A DNA stretch of 64,000 nt from Sipunculus nudus. Lineage: Eukaryota; Annelida; Sipuncula; Golfingiida; Sipunculidae. Positions within the stretch are counted from its first letter, which is position 1. Each line of letters starts with the position of its first letter. The notes beneath the pieces are model-generated. The model saw only the letters and a list, made by a program, of their open reading frames with translations. It did not search any database and was not told where the DNA came from. The translations under genes and the position numbers were made by a program. Below, one piece after another: positions 46,984 to 53,967 of this stretch. The stretch lies in the NCBI GenBank assembly GCA_026874595.1, contig CM049318.1:2231741-2295740 (forward strand), read 5' to 3'.

Positions 46984-48293
46984 ATAATGGTATATAGAAT
47001 CTACCTTATCTTCGAAGGTTTCTCTGGGAGATCATTCTTCAGAGTCATGGCTTGTATCTCTTATATCAATTGACAAACTCAGAAAAACTCAGCAGTTTTA
47101 AGGCCACAATGTACAATCTGAAATTTGCGTGGTTTTAAGTTTGATTTTTTTTTTGTGAATTCCATGGGAAAATGTTGCAACAGTAACGACCACGACAACA
47201 GGATTGGGGATTATATGCATCTAGCCGCATTGTTTTCTCTTGCCAGTTCTTTTTTATGCTTTACGAGGTATCCGGTTTATTGCGGTATCTCTCTGTCAGC
47301 CTGATGCAGTATACAGCACACGATTTTACATAAGCATATTCGAGTGATAATGTGCTGATATAAGTTACAGTCAATGTGTAAAATTAGTCAATTTGTAAAT
47401 TGTCTTAAATTTTCAGGCATTTTACAAATTGACTGAAAAAGTTTATTTTACAGATTGACTGAATTGATATAGATCTACATATATAATCGTTCTATATAGA
47501 GCCTGCTATGTATATACATGATTACCCTGCCCATGTTCATCATGTGTACCTATAAGCCTATATATACATATACTAACATTCACACTTCCAGCAGCACAAA
47601 CTTCTAATTAATCGTCCCACTTTCAGTATTCATTTTAAAATGAATCATATATACGGCCAAATATATAATAGCAGTTTAAAACCGAGGGACTATAGGGTGA
47701 TAAGGGGTGAATTATGAATGAAATTGTGGTAAAATTTATGTAAACATGACAAGTATGTCACAGGATGTATTCCAGGGTCAATTATACGGTATATATATAT
47801 ATACCCTTGATATGAGAGATTGATAAAATTCAAATATTTACTCGTTCGCATAAAGTGTTTTTTTTATTCAGACTGGAACAAATCATTGAATATCAGAACC
47901 GCGATGATGTAGAATCGTTACTGGACATTTTCCGTTTACAACTGCATGCACTGTTAACACATACATTGGATACATCTTTCTGTGTATCTGACTGGATACA
48001 TAAATGCGTATAAATTTATAAATTTACATATCTGTATGTGTGTGTACATTATTTATTATAGGTCTCATACGCAAAGATATCCATATCCATGTAAATATGT
48101 ATACCTCCATACAAACGCGTATATAAAAAGAGAGAGAGAGAGAGAAAACCTTGTACACACATACACAAAAACATACACAAAAACGATTGATGCCAACCTA
48201 GACAACCTCTGTATATATGTATACGGCCACCTTGGATGTAAAATACAGTAGCAAAGTTAAATCACTTACATAAGCAACACTGTTGTCCCCCAT
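8451..48293 (-). CDS. SEC14L: SEC14-like protein (CRAL-TRIO + GOLD), 13 coding exons
   Basis: Spliced gene for a cytosolic/peripheral phospholipid- and tocopherol-binding protein of the SEC14L2/3/4 family. Joining the 13 exons listed below gives 427 residues against about 400 in vertebrates. Seen in order: CRAL-TRIO N-terminal helices (about 29-75, with RYLLRWLKARSYD at 54-66), CRAL-TRIO lipid pocket (about 95-265, with YLPGG at 102-106, YPEIVKRTFIVNAP at 201-214 and LPAFLGG at 256-262), and a C-terminal GOLD beta-sandwich (about 300-424, with FDNSYSW at 377-383). All 12 introns are GT-AG and all phases match. The family role is lipid exchange and regulation of lipid kinases or sterol synthesis; which ligand applies here cannot be read. 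Oddities: an N-terminal extension of about 20 residues, a 12.9-kb first intron, and five minisatellites within introns. It could equally be called SEC14L3 or SEC14L4; the family assignment is secure, the paralogue is not. Confidence 0.93.
9091..9239 (-). CDS. SEC14L: SEC14L exon 12 (residues 323-373)
   Basis: Acceptor actttcag and donor GGGAAAT before gtaagt. It encodes the GOLD core: WEFKTDGYDIGFGI (family: WQFMSDGADVGFGI), a TNGTNTTEIIKM loop with two possible N-glycosylation sequons that are irrelevant for a cytosolic protein, and HFTPEDGAIICKECGK. Phase 2 in, phase 1 out. Confidence 0.95.
10206..10345 (-). CDS. SEC14L: SEC14L exon 11 (residues 277-323)
   Basis: Acceptor gtcatgtttcag and donor CTAAG before gtaagt. 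It encodes the linker GGKVPEEYYLRD (family: GGDIPRKYYVRD) and the first GOLD strands, VTVAHGDKLRLDFEISEP. Phase 0 in, phase 2 out. Confidence 0.95.
10713..10757. repeat. (CT)n microsatellite next to exon 10 donor
   Basis: Nearly pure CT run; in the sense of SEC14L it is a (GA)n tract starting 16 nt past the exon 10 5' splice site, a position where purine-rich sequence can affect splicing. Confidence 0.95.
10774..10880 (-). CDS. SEC14L: SEC14L exon 10 (residues 241-276)
   Basis: Acceptor ttccatag and donor TCACGG before gtaatt. It encodes the end of the CRAL-TRIO domain: GYQRELLKHIDADQLPAFLG, then GNMKDPDGDARC, matching [23 protein letters not shown]. Phase 1 in, phase 0 out. A (CT)n tract lies 16 bp beyond the donor. 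Confidence 0.95.
11098..13114 (+). mobile_element. 2.0-kb HINE/pearl-like element in SEC14L intron 9
   Basis: 5' palindrome GACCCATGGGTC (11106-11117) and gctcagctg arm; nine monomers of about 145 bp, each with a tgaccttgacctttgacc-type motif (11262, 11395, 11541, 11686, 11854, 12000, 12146, 12292, 12435). Then a 3' module (ggggggtactttcaagcccc) and gacgg-rich tract, ending at a hairpin with arm cagctgagct. Closest relative in the window: 23396-24994. Confidence 0.75.
13164..13247 (-). CDS. SEC14L: SEC14L exon 9 (residues 213-241)
   Basis: Acceptor cttttctag and donor GGTG before gtgagt. It encodes APAIFPVLWKIVKPLITEEM and KRKVCILG (family: [28 protein letters not shown]). Phase 1 at both ends. 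A decayed copy of its first half and its acceptor lies just upstream in the intron (13276-13338). Confidence 0.95.
13213..13338 (-). repeat. 63-bp tandem duplication of exon 9 acceptor region (decayed)
   Basis: Copy 1 (13213-13275) contains the real acceptor and exon 9 start. Copy 2 (13276-13338) is about 70% identical and still reads APAIFLMFSKIV in the same sense (exon 9: APAIFPVLWKIV). The acceptor AG of copy 2 has become TG, so it should not splice. Confidence 0.8.
13340..13794 (-). repeat. 29-bp minisatellite made of exon 8 end plus 5' splice site
   Basis: On the plus strand, cttaccgttgactatgaatg and similar sequences recur at starts 13500, 13529, 13558, 13587, 13616, 13645, 13674, 13703, 13732 and 13761, an exact 29-bp step. 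More degenerate units lie at about 13341-13460. The unit nearest the coding exon is the exon itself: 25 exon nt plus gtaa. About nine intronic units keep a GTAAG/GTGAG donor; one (13587) has it disrupted. Confidence 0.92.
13766..13846 (-). CDS. SEC14L: SEC14L exon 8 (residues 186-213), end duplicated in tandem
   Basis: Acceptor ttttcttgtag and donor GTCAACG before gtaagt. It encodes LQMYAHMGRILQDNYPEIVK and RTFIVN, matching the YPE..KRLFVV motif of the family. Phase 1 at both ends. The last 25 nt of the exon plus the first 4 nt of the donor form the first unit of a 29-bp tandem array that continues into the intron, so many copies of the same 5' splice site follow. The donor chosen is the first one, because the next exon restores the family motif IVNAP only from here. 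Confidence 0.93.
14992..15067 (-). CDS. SEC14L: SEC14L exon 7 (residues 161-186)
   Basis: Acceptor tgtatttcag and donor GGACCAG before gtacgc. It encodes LGKPVEGMTVIIDMEKVGPW and then MLWGPG, the central strand of the lipid-binding fold (family: [23 protein letters not shown]). Phase 0 in, phase 1 out. Confidence 0.94.
15970..16243. repeat. 15-bp minisatellite, SEC14L intron 6
   Basis: About 17 imperfect units of gtagacggtgttcat, with variants gtagatagtgttcat and a shortened ttgagacgttg form that recurs. The minus strand reads a five-residue MNTVY repeat; this is a by-product of the 15-bp step. Confidence 0.9.
16343..16377. repeat. (TA)n microsatellite
   Basis: Uninterrupted TA run in SEC14L intron 6, just beyond the 15-bp minisatellite. 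Confidence 0.95.
17150..17398. repeat. 26-bp minisatellite next to exon 6 donor
   Basis: About nine units of cattcactgacgcggtttgt followed by catttt. In the transcribed direction it starts roughly 35 bp after the 5' splice site of exon 6, so it forms the beginning of intron 6. Confidence 0.9.
17433..17621 (-). CDS. SEC14L: SEC14L exon 6 (residues 98-160)
   Basis: A 189-nt exon, acceptor attttcacgcag and donor GCTGCG before gtgagt. It starts VLQKYLPGGFSGYDKEGSPV, the conserved start of the CRAL-TRIO pocket (family: YLSGGMCGYDLDGCPV), followed by DMKGLLHSAKRSD. Phase 0 at both ends. A 26-bp minisatellite starts about 35 bp past its donor. Confidence 0.95.
17941..21151. mobile_element. Inverted-arm, (TA)n-bounded element carrying the 61-bp satellite
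   Basis: The left arm (about 18089-18140: tggtatgtgatggatctgaa...ggtgactgat) and right arm (about 21029-21096, reverse complement tatgtgatgaatctgaatca...ggtgactgaa) are inverted copies. Outside both arms lie (TA)n tracts (18004-18047 and 21099-21151). A 16-bp inverted piece of the satellite unit (18147-18162) lies just inside the left arm. This is the layout of a foldback/MITE-like element with an internal satellite. No transposase was seen. Confidence 0.6.
18213..20985. repeat. 61/62-bp minisatellite, about 44 units, SEC14L intron 5
   Basis: Each unit holds a near-invariant core (ttccacctgccgccatgg), then a variable block (ccaaagg, tcccagg, tccaagg or cccaagg), cacaaaaga, acct or tcct, attgaac, then acacttcgg (61 bp) or aaacg/aagcgttcgg (62 bp). 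Variants recur in blocks of two to four units, indicating higher-order expansion. Edge units (20580-20985) are the most diverged, as expected for expansion from the centre. The step of 61 opens long frames on both strands; these are not genes. Confidence 0.95.
21369..21431 (-). CDS. SEC14L: SEC14L exon 5 (residues 77-97)
   Basis: A 63-nt exon, acceptor tttctacag and donor CCTGAG before gtaaac. It encodes SLAFRERMGCETLIEDYQPP plus E; the WQPPE/YQPPE motif marks entry into the CRAL-TRIO lipid domain. Phase 0 at both ends. The 61-bp satellite element begins about 220 bp past its donor, in intron 5. Confidence 0.92.
21432..23395. other. SEC14L intron 4, right of exon 5: no gene seen
   Basis: Contains a poly-C run (about 21566) and a short acceptor-led frame at 22490 (FVDEKALYYTHDASCGRRHV then stop). 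Otherwise unique AT-rich DNA. Confidence 0.5.
23396..24994 (+). mobile_element. 1.6-kb HINE/pearl-like element in SEC14L intron 4
   Basis: Same 5' end (palindrome 23402-23413), monomers, 3' module and terminal arm (cagctgagct at about 24980-24990) as the copy at 11098. It has about six monomers instead of nine, showing copy-number change within the core. Confidence 0.75.
25773..27377. repeat. 64-bp minisatellite, about 25 units, SEC14L intron 4
   Basis: Unit of the type tgggaactataatagtgcac followed by cttgagtcctggttgtcg, taaaagtactcagtaatata and aaatga. A block of five units recurs with a step of about 320 bp (26235, 26555, and a third copy with a 1-bp loss near 26830). The oldest-looking units (gtgcccctggagtcc) are at the left end. 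Apparent ORFs across it are repeat artefacts. Confidence 0.93.
27679..27722 (-). CDS. SEC14L: SEC14L exon 4 (residues 62-76)
   Basis: A 44-nt exon, acceptor gtcttttcag and donor GCG before gtaagt. It encodes ARSYDVNKAYEMFKA, matching the family's ARSFDLQKSEAMLRK segment. Phase 1 in, phase 0 out. Confidence 0.93.
27864..28092 (+). CDS. Exon-like ORF in SEC14L intron 3, opposite strand
   Basis: Open frame between a TAA and the TAA at 28090-28092, containing SSATEDCIAPDVEQLFVLKY then LAKAVLYSFGDLVNSY. No good start codon and no strong splice border were seen. The composition looks protein-like; the origin is unknown. Confidence 0.18.
28115..28265. repeat. Two short tandem duplications in SEC14L intron 3
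   Basis: A 36-bp unit (taggaggaagaggcgaaaag plus cagacggccttcctcg) is present twice at 28115-28186, and a 25-bp unit (agtctcacttatc[ct]ggtgatta) twice at about 28219-28265. Confidence 0.85.
28673..28742 (-). CDS. SEC14L: SEC14L exon 3 (residues 39-62)
   Basis: Acceptor tgttacag and donor AAAG before gtttga, a fairly weak donor. It encodes FKKKLGSLLKPD and then RYLLRWLK, the diagnostic helix of the CRAL-TRIO N-terminal domain. It ends in phase 1; the split codon becomes Ala with exon 4, giving LLRWLKARSYD across the junction. Confidence 0.93.
32668..32902 (+). CDS. Exon-like ORF in SEC14L intron 2, opposite strand
   Basis: After the acceptor-like ttcttatttaacag, 77 codons to TAA with plausible composition (QCHGTNPLYKKTSLGKG near the start, RSRDGDSIESNDLSKERLLL near the end). 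No domain was recognised. It may be a relict of a transposon ORF or an exon of a nested gene. Confidence 0.2.
33781..33934 (+). CDS. Exon-like ORF in SEC14L intron 2, opposite strand
   Basis: After a possible acceptor (atcttcatag), 50 codons run to TAA: IRDKDKALPGGARDQEHALV, then SGAWYALLKKGLKESL. The RDQEHALVSGAWY part weakly resembles the RD.EE.LIVSAWY segment near the C terminus of Hook cargo adaptors. It follows a (GT)n tract. A second frame is also open over much of it. It could be a relict or nested exon, or chance. Confidence 0.22.
34937..34997. repeat. Compound poly-C / (CT)n / (CA)n tract
   Basis: Run of C, then CT, then CA dinucleotides directly adjoining one another, about 0.24 kb from SEC14L exon 2 on its downstream (intron 2) side. 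Confidence 0.9.
35236..35325 (-). CDS. SEC14L: SEC14L exon 2 (residues 9-38)
   Basis: Acceptor ttttgtag, then TATACA and an ATG at 35317-35319, ending in GCCGAG before gtgagt. It encodes a low-complexity Ser/Thr/Asn stretch followed by MTPKEQKSLAE, the start of the CRAL-TRIO N-terminal helix (compare LSPRQKEALAKF in the vertebrate family). Phase 0 at both ends. Confidence 0.85.
35512..35600. mobile_element. Possible pogo-like terminal repeat fragment
   Basis: TA followed by CAGTAGAACCTCCAAACAAT resembles the CAGTAGAACCTCG... terminal repeat of pogo/Tigger elements. No matching inverted end was found within the next 600 bp. Confidence 0.22.
36001..36700 (-). mobile_element. 3' fragment of a non-LTR retrotransposon (LINE) with (TAA)n tail
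   Basis: On the minus strand a broken frame shows EHVTPVLQDLHWLPVRQRI, a hallmark of the C-terminal end of reverse transcriptase ORFs of L2/Daphne/CR1-like LINEs. It is followed in other frames by YGARPYRTLG- and LLENTLKL-like pieces, then gcgctatatgaattaatata and a (TAA)n tail at 36001-36034. It contains stops and frameshifts; it is inactive. Confidence 0.8.
37571..38040. mobile_element. Possible pogo/Tc1-type MITE or relict
   Basis: At ta-CAGTCCAACCTCGCTTGG, followed by gaccacc and gcgaccacc motifs, the sequence resembles the terminal inverted repeats of pogo/Tigger-like elements with TA target sites. A partial internal repeat (gacctcgcttggacgaccac) occurs at about 37678. No clean right end was found; the boundary is a guess. 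Confidence 0.3.
38163..39563 (+). mobile_element. Truncated copy of the 1455-3889 subfamily, SEC14L intron 1
   Basis: Diverged 5' end (gtgacccattgatcatgacg) then the same body landmarks as 1965-3300 (ctaaggtggctacctggcag, aaaataaactgcaaaatgtt, tgaccttgacctctgacc at about 39366). It stops after the agaagcgatat segment; the 3' module and hairpin are missing. Confidence 0.7.
40022..40123 (+). CDS. Possible internal exon on opposite strand in SEC14L intron 1
   Basis: 102 nt between gaaaatacag and gtacgtc, phase 2 at both ends, so it could be skipped without a frame change. It reads ADEDIIRDDDFEILNSSWLK then TIDTDRLVASNYIR. Amino-acid use is coding-like and acidic. The acceptor has a weak pyrimidine tract and no partner exons were found nearby, so chance or an old insertion is possible. 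Confidence 0.3.
40124..44241. other. SEC14L intron 1, central part
   Basis: AT-rich unique DNA. Holds an isolated tRNA-like A-box/B-box pair too close together to be a tRNA (40755-40795) and a 97-codon minus-strand ORF at 43042-43335 of unknown meaning. No supported gene. Confidence 0.45.
41272..41337. repeat. (TA)n microsatellite
   Basis: The longest TA run in the window (about 66 bp), in SEC14L intron 1. Confidence 0.95.
44242..44288. repeat. (TA)n microsatellite
   Basis: TA run about 60 bp left of the probable solo LTR. Confidence 0.95.
44352..45027 (-). mobile_element. Probable solo LTR (about 676 bp)
   Basis: On the minus strand it begins TGTTACAGGTGTCTC and ends GCGTAGTGTTACA (TG...CA). 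Inside are an aataaataagg TATA-like box followed by a purine-rich start region, and an AATAAA near the end. ATATG occurs at 44343-44347 and 45028-45032; it touches the right end but is 4 bp away from the left end, so the target duplication is uncertain. No gag/pol is present. Confidence 0.45.
45028..48269. other. SEC14L intron 1, promoter-proximal part
   Basis: No exon recognised. Contains short AT and GA runs (46929, 48130). As first-intron DNA near the promoter it may hold enhancers, but no clear motif cluster was seen. Confidence 0.45.
46929..46977. repeat. (TA)n microsatellite
   Basis: TA run in SEC14L intron 1. Confidence 0.95.
48270..48293 (-). CDS. SEC14L: SEC14L exon 1 (start codon, residues 1-8)
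   Basis: Reads MGDNSVAY and ends in TAT followed by gtaagtga, a strong 5' splice site. The ATG has A at -3 and G at +4 (gccaacATGG), and an in-frame TGA lies 25 codons upstream. Phase 0 matches exon 2, whose acceptor lies six bases before its own ATG, so the two join in frame. If this exon is only 5' UTR, translation would start at Met11 in exon 2. Confidence 0.6.
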
Positions 48294-48460
48294 GTTGGCG
48301 TTATCACAGCCCGTATTTAGCCGACCACACTCCGTGTCACTGAACAGTCAGAGCTTCAGTTGCTGATATCACTAGCCTGAGTGTGTCAGGAAGCCACTAG
48401 TGTCAATTAAATCCACCAGAAACCGCTGTCCGATTACGTCATCACGTGACATAGGTAGGT
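48294..48460 (-). promoter_or_regulatory. SEC14L promoter / 5' UTR with CRE-like and CLEAR-type E-box
   Basis: Just upstream of exon 1, TTACGTCA (48434-48441; CRE/ATF-like) is directly followed by TCACGTGA (48442-48449), the palindromic M-box/CLEAR E-box bound by the MITF/TFEB/USF families. No TATA box was seen near it. The short distance to the first ATG suggests initiation around 48.35-48.42 kb (inference). Confidence 0.45.
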
Positions 48461-49187
48461 ATGTAATGACTGAAACCTATTATCATATATGTGTTAGATA
48501 TACTGGTGACTAGACCTCGGTATAGCCTGCAGTCCGCGAGTACATGTGAGATCACGTATTGTCTTGGAGCGACTGCTGGGCCCTTGCGCTTGTAGTCATG
48601 TGGCATTTGACATAAAGATGTCCCCAGGTAACACTGTTCAGTATCATGGAACTGTAAATGAAGAGCCAATACATCCAGCGCTTACAGGGCTGTCCGGAAT
48701 GTAGGCCTAAGCTAAAGCCCCGACCTTGAAATACAGCACGTGCGTTGTAATGATAAAGACAAACACAGAGCGATAAAAAAAAATTCTTGTGTCACATGGC
48801 GCACGCTACCATATTATCACGTTCACCCATATCTGTTATGCTACTTTTCCTTTCATATGTAATAGTCGAGGTCAGTTAAAGTTTCGAGGTGGTTTCCAAT
48901 TTTCATGACTTAGTCAACGTTCATAAATCATAGGACAAAGGTAAGTGCCGCCCGTCCCATGACATTGGTGACACTGTGGGCGGGCGGGCCGTGTGCCATA
49001 GTGAGGCTAAAGTGCGGCGTGCCTTATCAGTTTCCGCTTATACCTGTACGCGCGAATTGTTTATGGATTATGGATGATAAAGACGTGTATTATGGATACG
49101 TCCTGTACGCCGTAGCTATTTACTGCCGTTGTAAAATATGATAAGTATGCAAAATGACGTATGCACATTTCCAGAAAGGTGTGTGCT

Positions 49188-49379
49188 CTATTTGTTCCTG
49201 TACTTGGACCACTCCCTTATTCTCTTGCCAAGCTTCGAGTCATCTACAGATAATCCTTTAAACCTTTTATAAAAATATAGGCCAAAAAGAAACGCTGATC
49301 CCACCGCACACAACCTGTTCGTTATGTTTTTATCCACGTGTTTCTGACATGTGGGAACCGCTAAATAATCCAAACACAT
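49188..49379 (-). CDS. Small ORF with one hydrophobic segment, upstream of SEC14L
   Basis: 63 codons from ATG to TAG: an N-terminal half with two Cys, a hydrophobic stretch LCAVGSAFLFGLYFY followed by basic residues, and a polar tail ending REWSKYRNK. An internal acceptor-like cccacatgtcag could instead make its last 50 codons a terminal exon. It lies about 0.9 kb upstream of the SEC14L start on the same strand. No family recognised. Confidence 0.2.
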   Translation of the reverse strand: MCLDYLAVPTCQKHVDKNITNRLCAVGSAFLFGLYFYKRFKGLSVDDSKLGKRIREWSKYRNK

Positions 49380-50199
49380 TCAACAAGGACATCGGGCGGC
49401 AAGTCATGCAAACCAGAGTTTTTCAAAGGCCGTTTCGACTTTCACATTTATGCGAACAACCATCATAGGCTACATGTTATTTCTTTCATTTTTCAACATT
49501 GCTGTATCTTTGCTAACAAATAGTGAATAAAAAAGCTCATACCTATGTCACAGAGGCGTTTAAGACCTTATCTTAACAGGAATTACGTAGAGTGCATTAA
49601 TATGAACACTGAGTAAGCCAGAAATCACATAATTCTTTAGACAGGGTATAGGTGAAAAGCCGGCTTTAAATATATCAGCACATTGACTATTACTCACTTG
49701 TTAAGTATGTTAATCAGCGCATGCAAGTATATACGAACATACCAGTATATATGTGTTGAGCTGTGAAGCGTAACAACTTAACAGCCATAAGTTGGACACC
49801 ATGACATAATATACCATTCAGATGCTCGTGTATAGATATGCTAATTAATGTGATGATTGAATCAGAGTATATAAAGTATGAATAATCTACCGTCATTCTC
49901 TCACGTCTCCGTACCTGTACTCATTAATAACGCGGTCACAAGCTCTCAGTCGTGGCCAGTGTTTATTATAACCCGTTTAGGACTATATTTATTTACATTT
50001 TTTGCATTTTATGTAAAAATGTATATTTAGAATATATTTCGAAGCATATTATTGATTTGTCTGTAATATATGCTAATGAAAGGCCTTTCTAACGAAATTA
50101 GCGACACCTATCGACGATGAATGACATTGGGTGATCGGGTCTTGCATATTTACACAGAAATAAAAAAAAATACCGTTGTACCTCATATAAATATGGACA

Positions 50200-50633
50200 G
50201 ACCCTTAATTTTTAGCTCTGTTGAATAAAAGTCAACTGAGGTATAGGAATGTCCGGTGTGCCGGCCGTCTGTTCGTCCGTTCGCAAGACACAAATCGTGA
50301 ACGCTGGCCCTAAAAACTTTAAAGTGTACATGCAGGGAGTTCAATAAAAAATCTCTTTGGAAACCTGACATTAGGTCGCTGCGACCTATATCCTAAGAGC
50401 TATAAGGCTACAATAACATTGATACTAGACCTCCATTATCTTGATAATTAATACATCGTCAAGGTCAAGGTCACAGGGGTCATATGTCGACATATTTGTT
50501 TCCAGATGATTACTCTAGGTGGGATTGAAAATTTGATTCAAACTTGACTTATATATGGCCTACCACTAAAGTAAGAACTCTATTGATTTTTGGATCATGA
50601 TATCAATGGTCAAGGTTACAGGATTTACTTTTA
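50200..50633 (-). mobile_element. Short reversed copy of the element family
   Basis: Read on the minus strand it ends with cctcagttgacttttattca...agagctaaaaatt and carries ggtcgcagcgacctaat and tgaccttgaccttgacga landmarks. It abuts a plus-strand copy at 50637, so the two lie in opposite orientation a few bases apart. Confidence 0.55.
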
Positions 50634-50636
50634 AAA

Positions 50637-52410
50637 AACAAGTGACCCATGGGTCATGACGCTCAGTCGACTGACATATGTCCTTGCACAGGCAACTAAT
50701 TACGATAATGTAGGTGGCATCATTGTTCATGTATATTAGCTTAAGTTCATCAAGACCCATAAGCACAACAAATCTGATGACAATCCAACCAGCCTTTCCT
50801 GAGGAAACCTGGCAATTTGTGGGTATTTTGCATTATTTCTGGGGTGCTCAAACATTACCCAAAACCCTGAGAATATAGGTCACAATGACCGAATTTCAGG
50901 TTTTTGGGGAAAACTTTTGAGGAACTCTCAGGATATCAAGTTTGAAGATTCTGGGCCCAATGGTTATGACTTGTGCCCTACTTTGGTTTTAAATTTTCAG
51001 TTATTCTGAGGGGTGCTTATAAGCCCCATAGCTCAGGAAATATGGGTAACAGAGACCTAATTTCACGTTTCCTAGGAGACTTTTCATGGACCTCCCTGGA
51101 TTTTAAGTCCGAAGATTTCAGGTCCAATGGTTATGATTTGTGCCCTGCTTGGTATCAATTAAATATTTTTAATTATGCTAGGGGGTGCTTATAAGCCCCA
51201 TACCTCTGAGAATACGGGTAACAGGGCCTAATTTCAAGTTTCCAAGGATATTTTTCACAGACCTCCCTGGATGTCAAGTTAGAAGATTCTAGGATCAATG
51301 GTTACAATTTGTGCCTTGTTAACGGACGACCACATCTGAAAAGGTCTAAACAATTGAGAAAAAAAAGGGTTAAACTTTTAAAAAATCCAAGTGGCGCCAC
51401 CAGTCTGCAGGAACTAATGAAAGACTCCATGATCAATATGCATGCAAAGGATCATGGTGATAAATGCATTCATCGTTCAGATAATGGAGCTTTATAACAT
51501 AGTTTTAATTATTCTGGGGGGTATTTCTGAGCCCCATAGCTTGGAGTATATGGGTAACAGAGACCTATTTCAGGTTTCACATGAGACTTTTCATGGACTC
51601 CTTGGATGTCAAGTAGAAAGATTCCAGGTCCAGTGGTTAGGATTTGTGCCCTTACGCATCTTAAGAGGTCTCAAAAATAGAGAAAAAAATTCGTAAAAAT
51701 CGAAAAAATATAGGTAGCGCTACCAGTCTGCAGAAACTGATGAAACACTCCATGATCAATATCTATGCAAAGAATCATGGTGATCAATGCCTCAGTTGTT
51801 CAGATACTTGAGCTTCTGTGTCAAATTTTCCATTATTCTGCGGGGTACTTCGGAGCCCCATAGCTCAGAGTTTATGGGTAACTTAGACCTAATTTCAGGT
51901 TTCCACAGAGACTTTTCATGGGCCTCCCTGCATGTCAAGAGAGAAGATTCTAGGTCCAGTTGTTACGATTTGTGCCCTGTTAACAGATGACCGCATCCTT
52001 TAAGGTCTCAAAAATAGAGAAAAAAATCGTTAAAAAAAATATAAAAAAAACCAGGTAGCACCACCAGTCTGCAGAAACTAATGAAACACTCCATGATCAA
52101 TATCTGTGCAAAGAATCATGTTGATTAATCCATTAGTTGTTCAGATACTTGAGCTTTTGCATCAAATTTATCATTATTCTGGGGGGGGGGGGGCACTCGG
52201 AGCCCCATAGCTCGGCGGATATGGGTAACAGAGACCTAATTCCAGGTTTTCAAGGAGATTTTCCATGGACCTCCCTGGATGTAAAGTTAGAATTCCAGGT
52301 CCAGCGGTTACGATTTGTGCCCTGTTAACGGACAGACGGCCGGACGGCCGAACGGACGACGGACAAAGATCGCTATTGCTCAGATGACTTACAGTCAGCT
52401 GGGTTAAAAA
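50637..52410 (+). mobile_element. Monomer-rich element copy (about 330-bp units)
   Basis: 5' palindrome GACCCATGGGTC at 50643-50654, then about five monomers of 310-330 bp (landmarks agccccatagctc, ggtaacagagacctaattt, ggtagcgccaccagtctgca), a poly-G run at 52181-52193, the ggccggacggccg tract and a 3' end cagtcagctgggttaaaaat. Confidence 0.7.
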
Positions 52411-52419
52411 TGTGAATGC

Positions 52420-52423
<4 letters not shown>

Positions 52424-52474
<51 letters not shown>
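52424..52474. repeat. (TA)n microsatellite
   Basis: TA run beginning about 14 bp after the 3' end of the element copy at 50637-52410. Confidence 0.95.
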
Positions 52475-52476
<2 letters not shown>

Positions 52477-53767
52477 CAGTGTGTGTGTTAGTGGGTTTAA
52501 AAAAAAATTGTTGCGAGTCCCTCCCCCCCCCCCCCTTGAAGACAAATTGGCGCCGCTGGTTAACACACAGGTCCTTCAGTTCACTGGCTTCTTTTGCTCA
52601 GCGAAAGCCGATATTACGCCTGTTTCGACCCGAACACGATAGACGTCTAGTGCAGTGCGCATGCTGGTTTAAGGACGTATAAGAGTGATGGTAATGCTTA
52701 TATGTTGGTCTGAATGCAAGACGGCTATGTATTTTGTAAAACAACTGCGATGGTGACGATGGGCCGAGATGCGATTATGTTAAAAATACTTCTTTTTCTC
52801 GAAGATGTAAGATAAATAAGCGCCTTTAAAAACAAACTGCTAAAGACAACAACTACAAAAATATAAAGGAAATCAAAAGCTGCTCAAGACGACTTGGAAG
52901 ACGGAAACAATGAATGTCAGTTAAAATGCGTTGTTAACCAAGAACCGAACTTTCCAGACAAACTTACATGAAGATGAATCGACCTGGCAAAAGCAAAACT
53001 TTAGAGAAAATGTGACATGGATAGAATCCATGATGACGTAAGCAGCTCAATGAAGCAAAATCATTGGTTTTCTTCTATGGAAGACAAATATATATGGCAA
53101 ACCATAGTCGGCATATTTCTTCGCGAGGAATTGAAATTCGAAGGGAAAATCATCGCCAAAATAAAACCTTGGTGAACAATCGTGTAAACTATAGATCCAC
53201 AGGCATCTTATACACATTATTAATGCCTGTTGCGTAACAAGACCAAAGTTTGATATTATTAATATTTACATTAATTTAATGCTGTCCGTTTATCACAGAT
53301 CGATATTAAGAATGAAATGAGATCTTTGACATTATCTGTCTATAATGAACAAGGACGTCCACGTTTTCGATGTACACAGCGTCCTTTTCAAACTGTAAAG
53401 ATTTTAACGAGCAAAATTAAATAATTCATACAATAAAGGACATACTCGGAGGGACCGTATGGTGAGATCGCGAAAAGCGAACACTGTAACGTGGAAATCG
53501 CAAACCTCTGGAATATGAAGCCGACCAACCTTTATAACAGTAAACCGTTTCCTGCGATGGTTAACTAAATTGTATATATGCATGTGTTGAATTCATGCAT
53601 TCCTTTCGTTTTAAATATCCTATGTGGTGTAAATTACCTGAGCATCGATCCCATTAATGGGGATAACGTTCAGAATACTTATAAAATTTGTAAAATAAAC
53701 ACATTCAAATTAAATCAAAATATATAGTATCTGAAATATGTTGTTAAAGACATAAAATATAATACAC

Positions 53768-53880
53768 ACACTGTCAGCTCAGATAGAGCATCGGCTTCCT
53801 ATTGAAAGCCAGTGTTATATTGCCTAGGAGAAAACCCTCTGAAACAGCTTGTATCGTCCCATTTGGACGATGGATAAATA
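53768..53880 (+). mobile_element. Possible degenerate tRNA-derived SINE
   Basis: gtcagctcagatagagcatc matches a tRNA D-arm/A-box and is followed by a 5-bp anticodon-like stem (ggctt...aagcc) with a 7-nt loop that lacks the usual U33. No B-box is present. It continues into tcccatttggacgatggata, typical of a SINE body rather than a tRNA gene. Confidence 0.3.
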
Positions 53881-53965
53881 GAAGAACTTATAAATGGGTA
53901 ATTAGATATTATACATGATATACCAAACGTTTACCTGTAAGGGCGAATCTTTAAACAGTACCAGT

Positions 53966-53967
<2 letters not shown>

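Noticed and set aside
49714-49896. Minus-strand ORF of 60 codons near the SEC14L upstream region
   Set aside because: AT-rich chance frame; no coding-like composition.
53017-53175. 52-codon plus-strand ORF (MDRIHDDVSSS...)
   Set aside because: Short, unsupported by splice sites or a recognisable family.
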